A program made the translations under genes and the position numbers. Below are positions 7,845 to 17,224 of a stretch of 64,000 nucleotides of DNA, one piece after another. The first letter of the stretch is position 1. Each line of letters starts with the position of its first letter. This DNA is from Alphaproteobacteria bacterium (GTDB lineage Bacteria > Pseudomonadota > Alphaproteobacteria > Paracaedibacterales > CAIULA01), in NCBI GenBank assembly GCA_947475175.1, contig CANJLN010000003.1, forward strand, positions 21,240-85,239, written 5' to 3'. Under the pieces are notes generated by a model, which saw nothing but the letters and a program-made list of their open reading frames with translations, had not been told where the DNA came from and made no database searches.

Positions 7845-10274
7845 ATGCTATCACCTAACTCTCAATTTCTCCCTCAAAGTGTTAAGAATTTCTTTGCACG
7901 CAGTCTGCGTGAATTGTCGGGATTTGCCCTCATTCTCTTTGCTCTTTGGCTTGGGCTTGCCATTTGGGGATATTCTTCTCAAGATCCGTCTTTTAATACG
8001 GCAACTCAAAATGATCCAGCTAATTGGATGGGCACGGCAGGTGCAATCGTTTCCGATATTTTCTTGCAAAGTTTTGGATTGGCAAGCTTTTTGCTTTTAA
8101 TCATTGGATTTGTTTGGGGGTGGAAATTAATTCGTCAAGAAACAAAAAATCTCAGCACCTTTCGTTTTGCTTTGGCAATTGTTGCAACCCTGCTTATGGG
8201 AATGTTTTTAATTGCGATTCCTTTTTTCACAAACGAACTTTCAACCGTTCGTGGTTCGTCTAATTGGTCAAAGATTCCTTGTGTCGGGGGCGTGTTTAGT
8301 TATCTTCTTCTTCTCAATTGGCAGCGCTTTCTTTATCAATTTCATTTTGTTTGGCTTTTAAAACCCTCCGTCCTCGCTTTTCTATTTTTATCAATTGTAT
8401 TGGGTTGGTACAGCACAGGTCTTTCTCTAAGACAACTTTATAAAACTCTCCAAAAAGTCTATGACGGATTTACTTGGTTTGTTATGACAGTTGGAAAAGG
8501 GGTTGGTTCTAGCTATCTGATCTCTCACAAAATCATCGAAAGCAAAAAGGTTAAACAGGCTAGCCTCTTTCCGGATGATGACTCTTTCTCATCTTTTGCA
8601 TTGAAAGATCAATCAACCGATTTTGAAGAAGAGTCTTTTGATGCATTTTCTGGTTTTGAAGATGACCTAAGTTCCTCTGCTGAAGAAACCGCTTTATCTG
8701 AAAATCAGCCCATCGGTAAAGTGACATCAAAGGCTCGGAAAACCGCTCAAAAGGCGTCAACATTTGAAATTCCTCAATCTGTTCTTTTAAGCGGTGAGTA
8801 TCATTTACCACCTATAGAGCTTTTAGATCAAGCAACCTCAAAAACGACAAAAACAGTTCCAATCGAGGTTCTTGAAAAAGCAGCAAAACTATTGATAACC
8901 GTTCTAGAGGAATTTGGAATTCGCGGTGAAATTGTTCAGATCCGTCCAGGCCCCGTTGTGACCATGTATGAATTAAAGCCAGCCGCTGGTATTAAAACAT
9001 CTCGTGTGATTGGTCTTTCAGACGATATTGCTCGTTCCATGAGTGCTTTGTCGGCTCGTATTGCTGTTATTCCTGGGCAGAATGTGATTGGAATAGAACT
9101 TCCCAATCCTCAACGTCAAACCGTTTATTTAAAAGAATTGCTTGCAACAACTGAATACCAGCAATCGAAATATAATCTCCCATTGATTCTTGGTAAGGAT
9201 ATTGGCGGACAAGTGGCGATTGCTGATCTTTCCCGTATGCCGCATTTATTGGTTGCAGGTACAACCGGTTCTGGTAAGTCCGTTTCCATCAACACAATGA
9301 TTTTGTCGCTCCTTTTCAAATTCTCGCCTGATCAATGTAAGTTCATTATGATCGATCCAAAGATGCTTGAATTATCGGTGTATGACGAAATCCCACATTT
9401 GCTAGCTCCTGTTGTTACAGACTCTAAAAAGGCTGTTGTTGCTTTGAAATGGGCCGTGCGCGAAATGGAAAATCGTTATCGGTCGATGGCCAAACTTGGT
9501 GTTAGAAACATTGATGGATTTAATGAACGTCTCTTAGAAGCTCGTCAAACAGGTGAGATTCTGGTGCGTCGCATTCAAACAGGTTTTGATCCCGATACAG
9601 GTAAACCAATTTTTGAAAATCAAACGCTCGATTTTGAAACATTGCCGTATATCGTTGTTGTTGTCGATGAAATGGCTGATTTGATGCTTGTTGCTGGCAA
9701 GGAAATTGAATCAACGGTGCAAAGGCTTGCTCAAATGGCCCGTGCTGCAGGTATTCATTTGATTATGGCAACGCAAAGACCTTCTGTTGATGTTATCACC
9801 GGTACAATTAAAGCTAACTTTCCAACACGTATTAGCTTTCAAGTCACTTCAAAAATTGATAGCCGTACTATTTTGAGCGAACAAGGCGCAGAACAACTAT
9901 TAGGTCAAGGTGACATGCTGTATATGGCTGGAGGTGGTCGTATTTCTCGTGTTCATGGTCCTTTTATCAAGGATGATGAGGTTGAGCGCATTGTCAAATT
10001 CTTGAAATCTCAAGGGGAGCCGAATTACATTGAAAGTGTGACGGAAGATGATGATCAAGTAGCAACATCAGGTGGGGAGGCTGGTGGCGGTGATGAAACT
10101 TATCGCCAAGCGTTAGAGCTTGTGATGCGTGAAGGCAAAGCGACGACAAGTTTTATTCAAAGGCATCTTCAGATTGGTTATAACCGAGCAGCCCGTATTA
10201 TGGATCAAATGGAAAAAGAAGGTGTTGTCAGCCCAGCGAACCACGTTGGTAAACGTGAAATATTACAACGGTGA
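7845..10274 (+). CDS. ftsK: DNA translocase FtsK
   Basis: FtsK is the septal DNA pump that moves and decatenates chromosome dimers and activates XerCD. The product is 809 aa from ATG 7845 (a TTG precedes it directly). The first 210 residues hold about four membrane segments. An acidic Ser-rich linker (residues 235-300) follows, then the alpha domain. The RecA-like motor has Walker A GTTGSGKS near 471 and Walker B VVVDEMADL near 603. The C-terminal gamma winged helix is about 745-809 (ALELVMREGKATTSFIQRH). The linker is short compared with E. coli FtsK, as in many alphaproteobacteria. Its partner xerD is at 46722. Confidence 0.97.
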   Translation: MLSPNSQFLPQSVKNFFARSLRELSGFALILFALWLGLAIWGYSSQDPSFNTATQNDPANWMGTAGAIVSDIFLQSFGLASFLLLIIGFVWGWKLIRQETKNLSTFRFALAIVATLLMGMFLIAIPFFTNELSTVRGSSNWSKIPCVGGVFSYLLLLNWQRFLYQFHFVWLLKPSVLAFLFLSIVLGWYSTGLSLRQLYKTLQKVYDGFTWFVMTVGKGVGSSYLISHKIIESKKVKQASLFPDDDSFSSFALKDQSTDFEEESFDAFSGFEDDLSSSAEETALSENQPIGKVTSKARKTAQKASTFEIPQSVLLSGEYHLPPIELLDQATSKTTKTVPIEVLEKAAKLLITVLEEFGIRGEIVQIRPGPVVTMYELKPAAGIKTSRVIGLSDDIARSMSALSARIAVIPGQNVIGIELPNPQRQTVYLKELLATTEYQQSKYNLPLILGKDIGGQVAIADLSRMPHLLVAGTTGSGKSVSINTMILSLLFKFSPDQCKFIMIDPKMLELSVYDEIPHLLAPVVTDSKKAVVALKWAVREMENRYRSMAKLGVRNIDGFNERLLEARQTGEILVRRIQTGFDPDTGKPIFENQTLDFETLPYIVVVVDEMADLMLVAGKEIESTVQRLAQMARAAGIHLIMATQRPSVDVITGTIKANFPTRISFQVTSKIDSRTILSEQGAEQLLGQGDMLYMAGGGRISRVHGPFIKDDEVERIVKFLKSQGEPNYIESVTEDDDQVATSGGEAGGGDETYRQALELVMREGKATTSFIQRHLQIGYNRAARIMDQMEKEGVVSPANHVGKREILQR

Positions 10275-10278
10275 GTTT

Positions 10279-10896
10279 ATGATGAGAAAACTATTTTTAA
10301 TTCTAATAAGTCTGTCTTTCGGTATAGCCCAATCTTCTGATGCGCCTCTGGATAAATCTCTTCTTACTCAAGTCGAAAACTATCTTAATGGCATCACAGA
10401 ACTTGTTGCCGAGTTTACGCAAAATACGACAACGACTGGAAAGATATGGCTTAAGCGATCAATCAAAGAGGGCGGTAAAATGCGTCTTGATTATGAACCA
10501 CGGCTTCAACAACGTGTGGTCGCGCGAGACGATCAATTGTTTGTTTATGATTTAACTGACAAATCAGATCCATTACCTCAAAGCCTTTCGGGCATGCCTG
10601 CGGCTTTTATTTTGCAAAATAATATTTCTTTAGAAAAAGATGCAGCCGTAAAAAAGATTTCCAAAAGAAAAGATGGTAAATATTTGGATTTACAATTATC
10701 GAGTCCTGCGGATCTAACGCTTACCTTTAGTCTTTATGAGAATGGAAATATTAAAGATCTTGATGGATGGGTTCTGATTGATGCACAAGGACAAGAAATT
10801 GATGTGAAGCTAACAAAAGTCAACGTTAACGATCCAACGCTTGTTTCTGATTCTTTGTTTGCAGCTCCTTTTAAAGATTTTATTTTTTATCAATAA
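10279..10896 (+). CDS. lolA: outer-membrane lipoprotein carrier LolA
   Basis: The product (205 aa) begins with a clear signal peptide (RKLFLILISLSFGIAQS). It continues as an LolA-type half-barrel: LNGITELVAEFTQ, GKIWLKR, GGKMRLDYEPR, and ALFAAPFKDF-like C-terminal features. LolA shuttles lipoproteins from LolCDE to the outer membrane through the periplasm. Two tandem ATGs (10279, 10282) lie four bases after the ftsK stop, and the ftsK-lolA order is conserved in many proteobacteria. Its end overlaps the opposite-strand binding-protein gene by 17 bases. Confidence 0.9.
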   Translation: MMRKLFLILISLSFGIAQSSDAPLDKSLLTQVENYLNGITELVAEFTQNTTTTGKIWLKRSIKEGGKMRLDYEPRLQQRVVARDDQLFVYDLTDKSDPLPQSLSGMPAAFILQNNISLEKDAAVKKISKRKDGKYLDLQLSSPADLTLTFSLYENGNIKDLDGWVLIDAQGQEIDVKLTKVNVNDPTLVSDSLFAAPFKDFIFYQ

Positions 10897-12214
10897 TGGC
10901 TTGCGCTTCTTGCGCTGCAATATTCAAAGCTTCCTGAGTGGATCGATTGTTATTCAATGCAGCTTCAATCCCGTCGATAATTTTTTCACGAGCAGTACCA
11001 TAGTTAGAAAGCCTAATGCCATTTGGCAGATCTTGTTGTTTGCGTTCAATAACTTGTTCAACTGCAGCCTTTGCCGCTGGATTACCTTGGTAAAATGCTC
11101 CTTCTTTTGTGCGCTTATATGCCCCCATTGTTGTTGGCAAATAACCTGTAGTTTCGTGCCATCTTTGTTGCACTTTCTCACTGGCTAAGTAATTAAGGAA
11201 TTTTTTAACACCCTTGTAAGAAGGATGTCCGCTTAAAGCCCAAATGGATGTCCCTCCAATATTCAATGCATACGGACCATTTGGCAGCATTTGTCTCCAA
11301 TAGGGATACGTGCCAACCCCAACACCAAATCCTTTGTCGCTGACAAAAGAGAGACGGTTTGCTCCTTGCAATAGCATAGCACATTCTTGCTTTATAAATT
11401 TCTCTTCCGCTTTTTCGCTTATACGTCCTGAATAGACATAATACTCTTTTGATGCCCATTCGGAAAATTTGTTTACCTGATCTACAAAATGTTTTGTATT
11501 AATTAAAAGCTTGGGTGAATCCCCTAAGAATCCATTTTTTTCTGTGGCAAAAGGAATATTATGAACAACAGAGAAATGTTCTAGCAAATAAGCCGCCGGC
11601 CACGCCGTTGTGAAGGCGACATGTCCTGCCTCTTGAAGTTTCTTTGCATAAATCTCCATTTCCTCCCACGTTTCTGGAGCACGGTCAGGCAGGCCTGCTT
11701 TTTTAAAAATATCTTTGTTGTAAAATAAAATGGCTGTTGAGCAATTGAACGGCAATGAATAAAGCGAAGCTTTCGTTTTTCCGGGCTCTTTAAAAGAATA
11801 GAACTCTTTTATCACTGGCACAAAATTAGCCCCTTCAACGTCAATCAAAGTGTATAGGGGGATGGTGTCACTTTTTTGGTGAAAAATTGTCAGCGTATTA
11901 TATTCAGACACCATCAACAAGTGGGGGCGCTTTGAAGGATCTTTTTCTTGAAAAGTATTGTGAAAGCTTTCTGTGTAATTCCCGCCGTACTCCAAAACAA
12001 CCTTGTAGGATGAATTTTTGTTAAAGTCAGAAACGACGTCCTGCAGCGTCTTTTCTAAAAATCCACTCAGCGCATGTCTAAAGCGAATTTCCTGAGGTGT
12101 TCTTTGCGAAAAAATAGTCCATCCGCCCCATACCACGAGGCCCAATAAAACACTGAGAAAAACAGGTTTAATAAAACGAGAGCATTGACAGTAAGCCATG
12201 GATGATTTTCTCAT
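10880..12214 (-). CDS. ABC-type sugar/glycerol-3-phosphate solute-binding protein (UgpB-like), orphan
   Basis: The product (444 aa) has a hydrophobic N-terminal segment at about residues 17-37. A family-1 extracellular solute-binding fold follows, with IRFRHALSGFLEKTLQDVVSDFN, PFNCSTAILFYNKDIFKKAGL, PETWEEMEIYAKKL and a late GGTSIWALSGHP. This layout resembles UgpB, the glycerol-3-phosphate/glycerophosphodiester binder. No permease or ATPase genes are adjacent, so it must work with a transporter encoded elsewhere or have another role. The N-terminus may be an anchor rather than a cleaved signal. Confidence 0.8.
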   Translation of the reverse strand: MRKSSMAYCQCSRFIKPVFLSVLLGLVVWGGWTIFSQRTPQEIRFRHALSGFLEKTLQDVVSDFNKNSSYKVVLEYGGNYTESFHNTFQEKDPSKRPHLLMVSEYNTLTIFHQKSDTIPLYTLIDVEGANFVPVIKEFYSFKEPGKTKASLYSLPFNCSTAILFYNKDIFKKAGLPDRAPETWEEMEIYAKKLQEAGHVAFTTAWPAAYLLEHFSVVHNIPFATEKNGFLGDSPKLLINTKHFVDQVNKFSEWASKEYYVYSGRISEKAEEKFIKQECAMLLQGANRLSFVSDKGFGVGVGTYPYWRQMLPNGPYALNIGGTSIWALSGHPSYKGVKKFLNYLASEKVQQRWHETTGYLPTTMGAYKRTKEGAFYQGNPAAKAAVEQVIERKQQDLPNGIRLSNYGTAREKIIDGIEAALNNNRSTQEALNIAAQEAQAIIDKK

Positions 12215-12370
12215 TATGATCAGTTGTGAATAGTACTTTTATATAAGGGGTGTAAAAAAAAGGGAATTAAATTCGGTTGCAGGTTTGTGTGCAAAAAAAC
12301 TTCAGAGTTGTATTAATCTGGATAAATGAGCTAGATTGCTCTAACCCATTTTAGTTTTGTGAGTTTTTAA

Positions 12371-13579
12371 ATGCATTCAGATTTTCTTATTATTGGTGCG
12401 GGAATTGTTGGTCTTACAATCGCGCACGAACTTAGAAAAAAGTATCCCTCATCTCAGATTGCAATTTTAGAAAAAGAATCAGATGTTGCTTATCACTCCA
12501 GTGGCAGAAACAGCGGTGTTTTACATTCAGGCGTTTACTACAGCCAAGATAGCTTAAAAGCGAAATTTGTGGTGCAAGGCAATAAGCTTATGAGAGCCTT
12601 TTGCCAAGACAAAGGCATTTCCATTAATGAAACAAAAAAACTCATTCTTTGTAGCCATGAAAGTGAACTGCCTGAACTTTTTAAGTTGGTTGAGAAATCA
12701 AAACTCAATGGTGTTGAGCATGAACTGATCACCTCAAAAGAGGTGGCAGCTATAGAGCCCTTGGCTAAAACTGTTGAGCATGCGCTTTTCTCTCCAACAA
12801 CAGCCAATATTGATCCTTTAAAGGTTTGCTTAGCGTTAAAAGAAGATCTTATATCCAAGGGTATTACCTTCTATTTTGAAACAGCTTTTTTATCAGCAAA
12901 AGAAAACGTAATTATAACAAAAGATGGCAGACAATTCACTTCTTCCATGGTTATTAATTGTGCCGGTCTTTACGCTGATAAAATTGCCCATAATTATGGG
13001 ATTGGAAAGCACCTTTACATCATTCCGTTTAAAGGGATCTATTTAAAAATTAAAGATGATGACTTCAAGTTAAGAACAAACCTTTACCCTGTTCCAAACC
13101 CTGCATGGCCATTTTTGGGCGTTCATTTTACAGTGGATGCTTATAATAATGTAAAAATTGGCCCAACGGCGATCCCTGCATTTTGGCGTGAAAACTATAG
13201 CGGTTTTAAGCAATTTAAATTGGATGAAGCTATTAGAATTCTTGGGTTAGAAGCAAAACTCTTCTTGAAAAACTCTTTTAATTTTAGAGATCTCGCTATT
13301 GAAGAAATGAAAAAATTTAATCGTTCATTCTTTCTAAATGAAGCTTTTAAATTAGTTAACAAGAAACCAACGAATCCTAAGTACGAATGGTTAAGGCCTG
13401 GTATTAGAGCACAGCTTATCGATTTGCGTACAAATGAATTAGTTAATGACTTTTTGGTAGAACGTGGCCCCAACAGTATTCACGTTTTAAACGCTGTTTC
13501 TCCAGCGTTTACCTGTGGGTTCGCTTTTGCTGAATGGATTGTAGAGCAATTTGTAGAAAGCTCTTTAAAAAAGCTCTAA
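12371..13579 (+). CDS. lhgO: L-2-hydroxyglutarate oxidase / FAD-dependent oxidoreductase
   Basis: The product (402 aa) starts with a Rossmann dinucleotide fold (FLIIGAGIVGL, Gly9/Gly11/Gly14) and EKE at the end of beta-2. The LhgO hallmark HSSGRNSGVLHSGVYY follows, and GLYADK and a C-terminal GPNSIHVLNAVSPAFT. LhgO oxidises L-2-hydroxyglutarate to 2-oxoglutarate and passes electrons to the quinone pool. It removes a by-product of malate/lactate dehydrogenase. It is monocistronic, convergent with the helicase with a four-base overlap. Confidence 0.9.
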   Translation: MHSDFLIIGAGIVGLTIAHELRKKYPSSQIAILEKESDVAYHSSGRNSGVLHSGVYYSQDSLKAKFVVQGNKLMRAFCQDKGISINETKKLILCSHESELPELFKLVEKSKLNGVEHELITSKEVAAIEPLAKTVEHALFSPTTANIDPLKVCLALKEDLISKGITFYFETAFLSAKENVIITKDGRQFTSSMVINCAGLYADKIAHNYGIGKHLYIIPFKGIYLKIKDDDFKLRTNLYPVPNPAWPFLGVHFTVDAYNNVKIGPTAIPAFWRENYSGFKQFKLDEAIRILGLEAKLFLKNSFNFRDLAIEEMKKFNRSFFLNEAFKLVNKKPTNPKYEWLRPGIRAQLIDLRTNELVNDFLVERGPNSIHVLNAVSPAFTCGFAFAEWIVEQFVESSLKKL

Positions 13580-14982
13580 TCTTTTTCTAAAGAAAAATGC
13601 TTTTGTGACACTTTTTTAAGAATAAACGCTGGCGCGAATTCACCAAAGCCAACAACATTCTCAGGGTGCTCATAAGAAGGAAAGCGCTCTTTTCTAACGT
13701 ACTTGTGTGGCATTTTCTGAGAAGGTGAAACAGGCGATTTTGGTTCAACAGATTCTTTGATTTCAGCAGAAACTTTTCTTTCAACAGGCGCCTTAAGCTC
13801 AGGTTTTTTAATTTCTGGTTTTTTAGTCCCAGGAGCTTTAAAAGGTTTTTCTTTTTCGAAAGGAATAGAAAATACAGGGATTTGCTGCTGAATAAACTTC
13901 TCAACAGCCATCCATAATTTTTTATCTTTTTCAGTTTCAGTGACCAAAGTAAAAGCTTTACCTGTTTGTCCAGCTCTGCCGGTACGTCCAATACGATGAA
14001 CGTAATCTTCGGCGTTAATCGGAACATCAAAGTTAATGACAAGACCTAATTTGTCAACATCAAGGCCACGTGCTGCCACATCGCTTGCAACAAGCGTGGA
14101 TGCAGGGTTTTCTTTAAAGTCTTTTAACGTTTTATTTCGTGTCGTTTGCGTTAAATCACCATGCAATCCTTCAACGTCAAAACCATGACGCTTTAAAGAG
14201 GAAACCAAAATAGATATCTCGCTTTTGCGATTGCAAAAAATAATGTTCGGTGTGTCTTTACCAAAGCTAGATAATAGATGCCTGACGGCCTCTCTTTTTT
14301 GTCTTGGACCGACGGCAACGTAATGTTGTTCAATCGTGGCCGCTGTCCGCTCTTCTGGAGTGATTATGATTTTCTTAGGTTGCACCAAGTACGTATCAAC
14401 TAGTTTTTTAATTTCATCGGCCAGTGTTGCACTAAACAGAAGTGTTTGGCGATTTCTAGGCAACATTGCCATAAGACGATTCACATCAGGAATGAATCCC
14501 ATATCCAGCATTCTATCAGCTTCATCTATGACCACATATTTGGTCTCCAAAAGCATGATCTTGCCACGTTCTAATAAATCTAAAAGACGTCCCGGTGTGG
14601 CAATTAAAACATCCACGCCTTGTTGCAGAATTTTTTCTTGTTGTGTCAGTGATTCGCCACCAACAAGCAACGCTGCTTTTAAGCTATATGATTTTGCATA
14701 TGTATTGAAATTTTCAAGAACTTGCAGAGCAAGTTCACGCGTTGGCTCTAAAATAATAGCACGAGGCATACGTGCCTTTGCTCTCGAGTCGCTTAAAATC
14801 TCAATTAAGGGTAATAAAAATCCCGCCGTTTTGCCTGTCCCAGTTTGAGCGCAAGCTAAAATATCCTGTCCACGCAAAGCATAAGGTATAGCCTGCTGTT
14901 GAACGGGAGTTGGGGTGTGATACCCTAGTGAAGCAATTGTTTCACATAATTTGGAAGAAAGGCCTAGTTTTGAAAATCCCAT
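13576..14982 (-). CDS. DEAD-box ATP-dependent RNA helicase (RhlE-like)
   Basis: The product is 468 aa from the internal ATG chosen at 14982, which gives the usual MGFSKLGLS start; an in-frame ATG 63 bases upstream adds atypical residues. All motifs are present: Q motif (YHTPTPVQQQAIPYAL), I AQTGTGKT, Ia PTREL, II DEAD, III SAT, V ARGLDVDKL and VI HRIGRTGR. The tail of about 100 residues is rich in Lys, Pro and Glu with short repeated PEIKKPELK-type units, and probably binds RNA. A second DEAD-box gene lies at 44673. The likely role is rRNA/mRNA remodelling. Confidence 0.93.
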   Translation of the reverse strand: MGFSKLGLSSKLCETIASLGYHTPTPVQQQAIPYALRGQDILACAQTGTGKTAGFLLPLIEILSDSRAKARMPRAIILEPTRELALQVLENFNTYAKSYSLKAALLVGGESLTQQEKILQQGVDVLIATPGRLLDLLERGKIMLLETKYVVIDEADRMLDMGFIPDVNRLMAMLPRNRQTLLFSATLADEIKKLVDTYLVQPKKIIITPEERTAATIEQHYVAVGPRQKREAVRHLLSSFGKDTPNIIFCNRKSEISILVSSLKRHGFDVEGLHGDLTQTTRNKTLKDFKENPASTLVASDVAARGLDVDKLGLVINFDVPINAEDYVHRIGRTGRAGQTGKAFTLVTETEKDKKLWMAVEKFIQQQIPVFSIPFEKEKPFKAPGTKKPEIKKPELKAPVERKVSAEIKESVEPKSPVSPSQKMPHKYVRKERFPSYEHPENVVGFGEFAPAFILKKVSQKHFSLEKD

Positions 14983-15106
14983 TGGGTCTTTTATTAAATA
15001 AAAATCATGAGTCAATATATGTTGATTATTGGGGATAATAATCAAATTGTCAATAAAACGTTGAGAGAAAACTTAGTCTTTGTGGTAGAGCGTGATAGGA
15101 AAACAC

Positions 15107-16954
15107 TCATTCAACCGTCACCGATTTTGCAAGATTGCGTGGCTGATCGATATCTGTTCCTTTTAATAAAGCGATATAATACGCCAGCAGCTGGACAGGA
15201 ATTGTGTAAAGAATAGGCTCAATGAATGTATCAACCTGAGGAAAAACAACAATTTCCATCGAATAACCAGCTTTAATTTGTTGTCGTATCTTTTCCTCTC
15301 CTTTTTGGTCTGTCAGACATAAAAGTTGAGCTCCCCTTGCAATGACTTCTTGCAAATTTGAAAGGGTCTTTTCAAACCATTCATCGTAGGGCGCTAAAAC
15401 GACAACTGGCATTGTTAAATCAACTAAAGCTATAGGGCCGTGCTTTAATTCTCCTGCAGCATAGCCTTCTGCATGAATGTATGAAATTTCTTTGAGTTTA
15501 AGAGCGCCTTCAAGAGCGATTGGATAGGTAATGCCACGTCCTAAATAAAGACAATTACGAGCAGTTGTAAAACCAAGAGCCAATTTTTGGTAAATCTCAG
15601 AATTTTGGAGCACGTAGCTGATCATTCCAGGCAAAGAAACAAGCGCTTGCACTAACGATTCGTAAACGTCCGGTTTTATAACATCACGTTCTTTACCTGT
15701 TTTCAAACACAGACAAGCCAAAACCATAAGCTGCGATGTAAACGCTTTTGTCGATGCCACTCCAATTTCAGGACCTGCTAATGTTTGCAGAACATAATCC
15801 GCTTTTCGAGCAATCGAACTCTCAGGTACGTTAACCAGAGCCAAAACCTGATGTCCGTGTTCTTTTAGCTGACTTAATACCGCTAAAGTGTCTATTGTTT
15901 CCCCTGACTGAGAGATCAGAATATTTAAAGTGTTGGAAGACATGACAGGACTTCTATAACGAAATTCAGAGGCGATCTCAACGTCGACGGCAATTCCTGC
16001 CCACTTTTCAAACCAATACTTAGCCACCAAACCTGCGTAATATGACGTACCACAGGCTATAATCTGAATACGATTAAGCATTTTCCAATTAAGATCTATA
16101 TCTTTTAAAGAAACCTTTTGATTTTCAAGATTCAAAAGTGATTGTAATGTATCGCTCAAAACCGTTGGTTGCTCAAAAATTTCTTTTAGCATGTAGTGGC
16201 TGTATTCAGCTTTGCTGACTGATTCTCCCGTAATTTGGCTGCGTCTCAACGGACGGTCAACCTTGTGTCCATCTCGATCATAAAGTTCATAAGAAAAACA
16301 ATCACCAGCATTTAAGACAGCAAGATCACCTTCTTCCAGATAGCACACTTGCTGTGTCCAAGGCGCAAAGGCAACTGCATCAGAGCTTACAAATAATTCG
16401 TTTTCCTTGATCCCTAAAACCAATGGGCTTCCATGACGTGTTGCAATCAACGTATCAGGAGCATCTTTAAAAAGAATGGCAAGAGCAAAGGCACCTTGCA
16501 GTTTTGTTAGTGTTTTTTGAACAGCCGTTAAGGGATCATTTCCTTGATGCAAGTAATCCGTTATCAAATAGACAATGACTTCTGTGTCTGTGTCGCTTTG
16601 AAACGTATATCCTTTTTCCTGTAAATGTTTTTTTAAATCAGAAAAATTCTCGATGATTCCGTTATGAACAACAGCAACCTCGCGGCTTGAATGCGGATGT
16701 GCATTTTCTGTGTTAGCAGCGCCATGCGTTGCCCAGCGCGTATGCCCAATTCCGATTTGACCCTGGATAGGTTCAGATTCCACAAGATTTTGGAGATTAA
16801 TCAGTTTTCCAGCGGAACGCCGCCTGTGGATTTGGTTATCCTGAACCGTTGCAATTCCAGCTGAATCATAACCGCGATACTCAAGCCTTTTTAAACCATC
16901 AATCAAATGTGATTGCACTTGATTTTGACTGACGATTCCAATAATTCCACACAT
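15107..16954 (-). CDS. glmS: glutamine-fructose-6-phosphate aminotransferase (isomerizing) GlmS
   Basis: The product (615 aa) makes glucosamine-6-phosphate, the entry to peptidoglycan and lipid A amino sugars. Cys2 follows the initiator Met (MCGIIGIV) as the N-terminal nucleophile of the glutaminase domain (1-240), with GHTRWATHG and HNGIIEN. Two SIS domains follow (SGETIDTL, STKAFTSQ, ELKHGPIAL). The C-terminus DQPRNLAKSVTVE is the canonical GlmS end. It is full length. The upstream region holds a large inverted repeat (16982-17164). Confidence 0.98.
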   Translation of the reverse strand: MCGIIGIVSQNQVQSHLIDGLKRLEYRGYDSAGIATVQDNQIHRRRSAGKLINLQNLVESEPIQGQIGIGHTRWATHGAANTENAHPHSSREVAVVHNGIIENFSDLKKHLQEKGYTFQSDTDTEVIVYLITDYLHQGNDPLTAVQKTLTKLQGAFALAILFKDAPDTLIATRHGSPLVLGIKENELFVSSDAVAFAPWTQQVCYLEEGDLAVLNAGDCFSYELYDRDGHKVDRPLRRSQITGESVSKAEYSHYMLKEIFEQPTVLSDTLQSLLNLENQKVSLKDIDLNWKMLNRIQIIACGTSYYAGLVAKYWFEKWAGIAVDVEIASEFRYRSPVMSSNTLNILISQSGETIDTLAVLSQLKEHGHQVLALVNVPESSIARKADYVLQTLAGPEIGVASTKAFTSQLMVLACLCLKTGKERDVIKPDVYESLVQALVSLPGMISYVLQNSEIYQKLALGFTTARNCLYLGRGITYPIALEGALKLKEISYIHAEGYAAGELKHGPIALVDLTMPVVVLAPYDEWFEKTLSNLQEVIARGAQLLCLTDQKGEEKIRQQIKAGYSMEIVVFPQVDTFIEPILYTIPVQLLAYYIALLKGTDIDQPRNLAKSVTVE

Positions 16955-16981
16955 ATGCTGATAGACCTACTTTTTCTACGG

Positions 16982-17010
16982 TGTCATTCTCTTAAATATT
17001 GCGAGAGATC
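16982..17010. repeat. family A' palindromic repeat, left outer arm
   Basis: This related palindrome starts TGTCATTCTC and ends GCGAGAGATC. It is fused directly to the family A copy at 17007. Its mirror image is at 17136-17164. Confidence 0.8.
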
Positions 17011-17034
17011 CTCGGAACAAGTCCGAGGATGACA
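17007..17034. repeat. palindromic repeat family A, copy 3
   Basis: It has GATCCTCGG/CCGAGGATG arms followed by GACA, and forms the inner left arm of the composite inverted repeat upstream of glmS. Confidence 0.9.
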
Positions 17035-17111
17035 AACAGCGTAATTTCACTCAAGTCAAGTATAACTGTTCTGAATCAGAAAGTGTGTGACAAAATGTGA
17101 CGAGAGCAGCC

Positions 17112-17139
17112 TGTCATCTTCGGACTTGTTCCGAGGATC
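17112..17139. repeat. palindromic repeat family A, copy 4
   Basis: It faces copy 3. One stem position differs (CATCTTCGG instead of CATCCTCGG). Confidence 0.9.
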
Positions 17140-17164
17140 TCTCGCAATATTTGAGAGAATGACA
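17136..17164. repeat. family A' palindromic repeat, right outer arm
   Basis: It reads GATCTCTCGC ... GAGAATGACA and is the reverse complement of the outer left arm with one mismatch. Confidence 0.8.
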
Positions 17165-17165
17165 A

Positions 17166-17199
17166 ACAAAAAAAACCTACGCTGTTTCCAGCGTAGGTT
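17166..17199 (-). terminator. rho-independent terminator of the outer-membrane protein gene
   Basis: On the minus strand an 11-bp perfect stem (AACCTACGCTG with CAGCGTAGGTT, loop GAAA) is followed by a run of T residues. It lies 25 bases past the stop of the beta-barrel gene. Confidence 0.9.
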
Positions 17200-17224
17200 A
17201 AACTTCTTACAAAGATCTAAGAAA

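Noticed and set aside
13576..15045. Upstream ATG at 15045 for the RhlE-like helicase
   Set aside because: It adds 21 residues unlike the family and lacks a ribosome site; ATG 14982 gives the usual MGFSKLGLS start.
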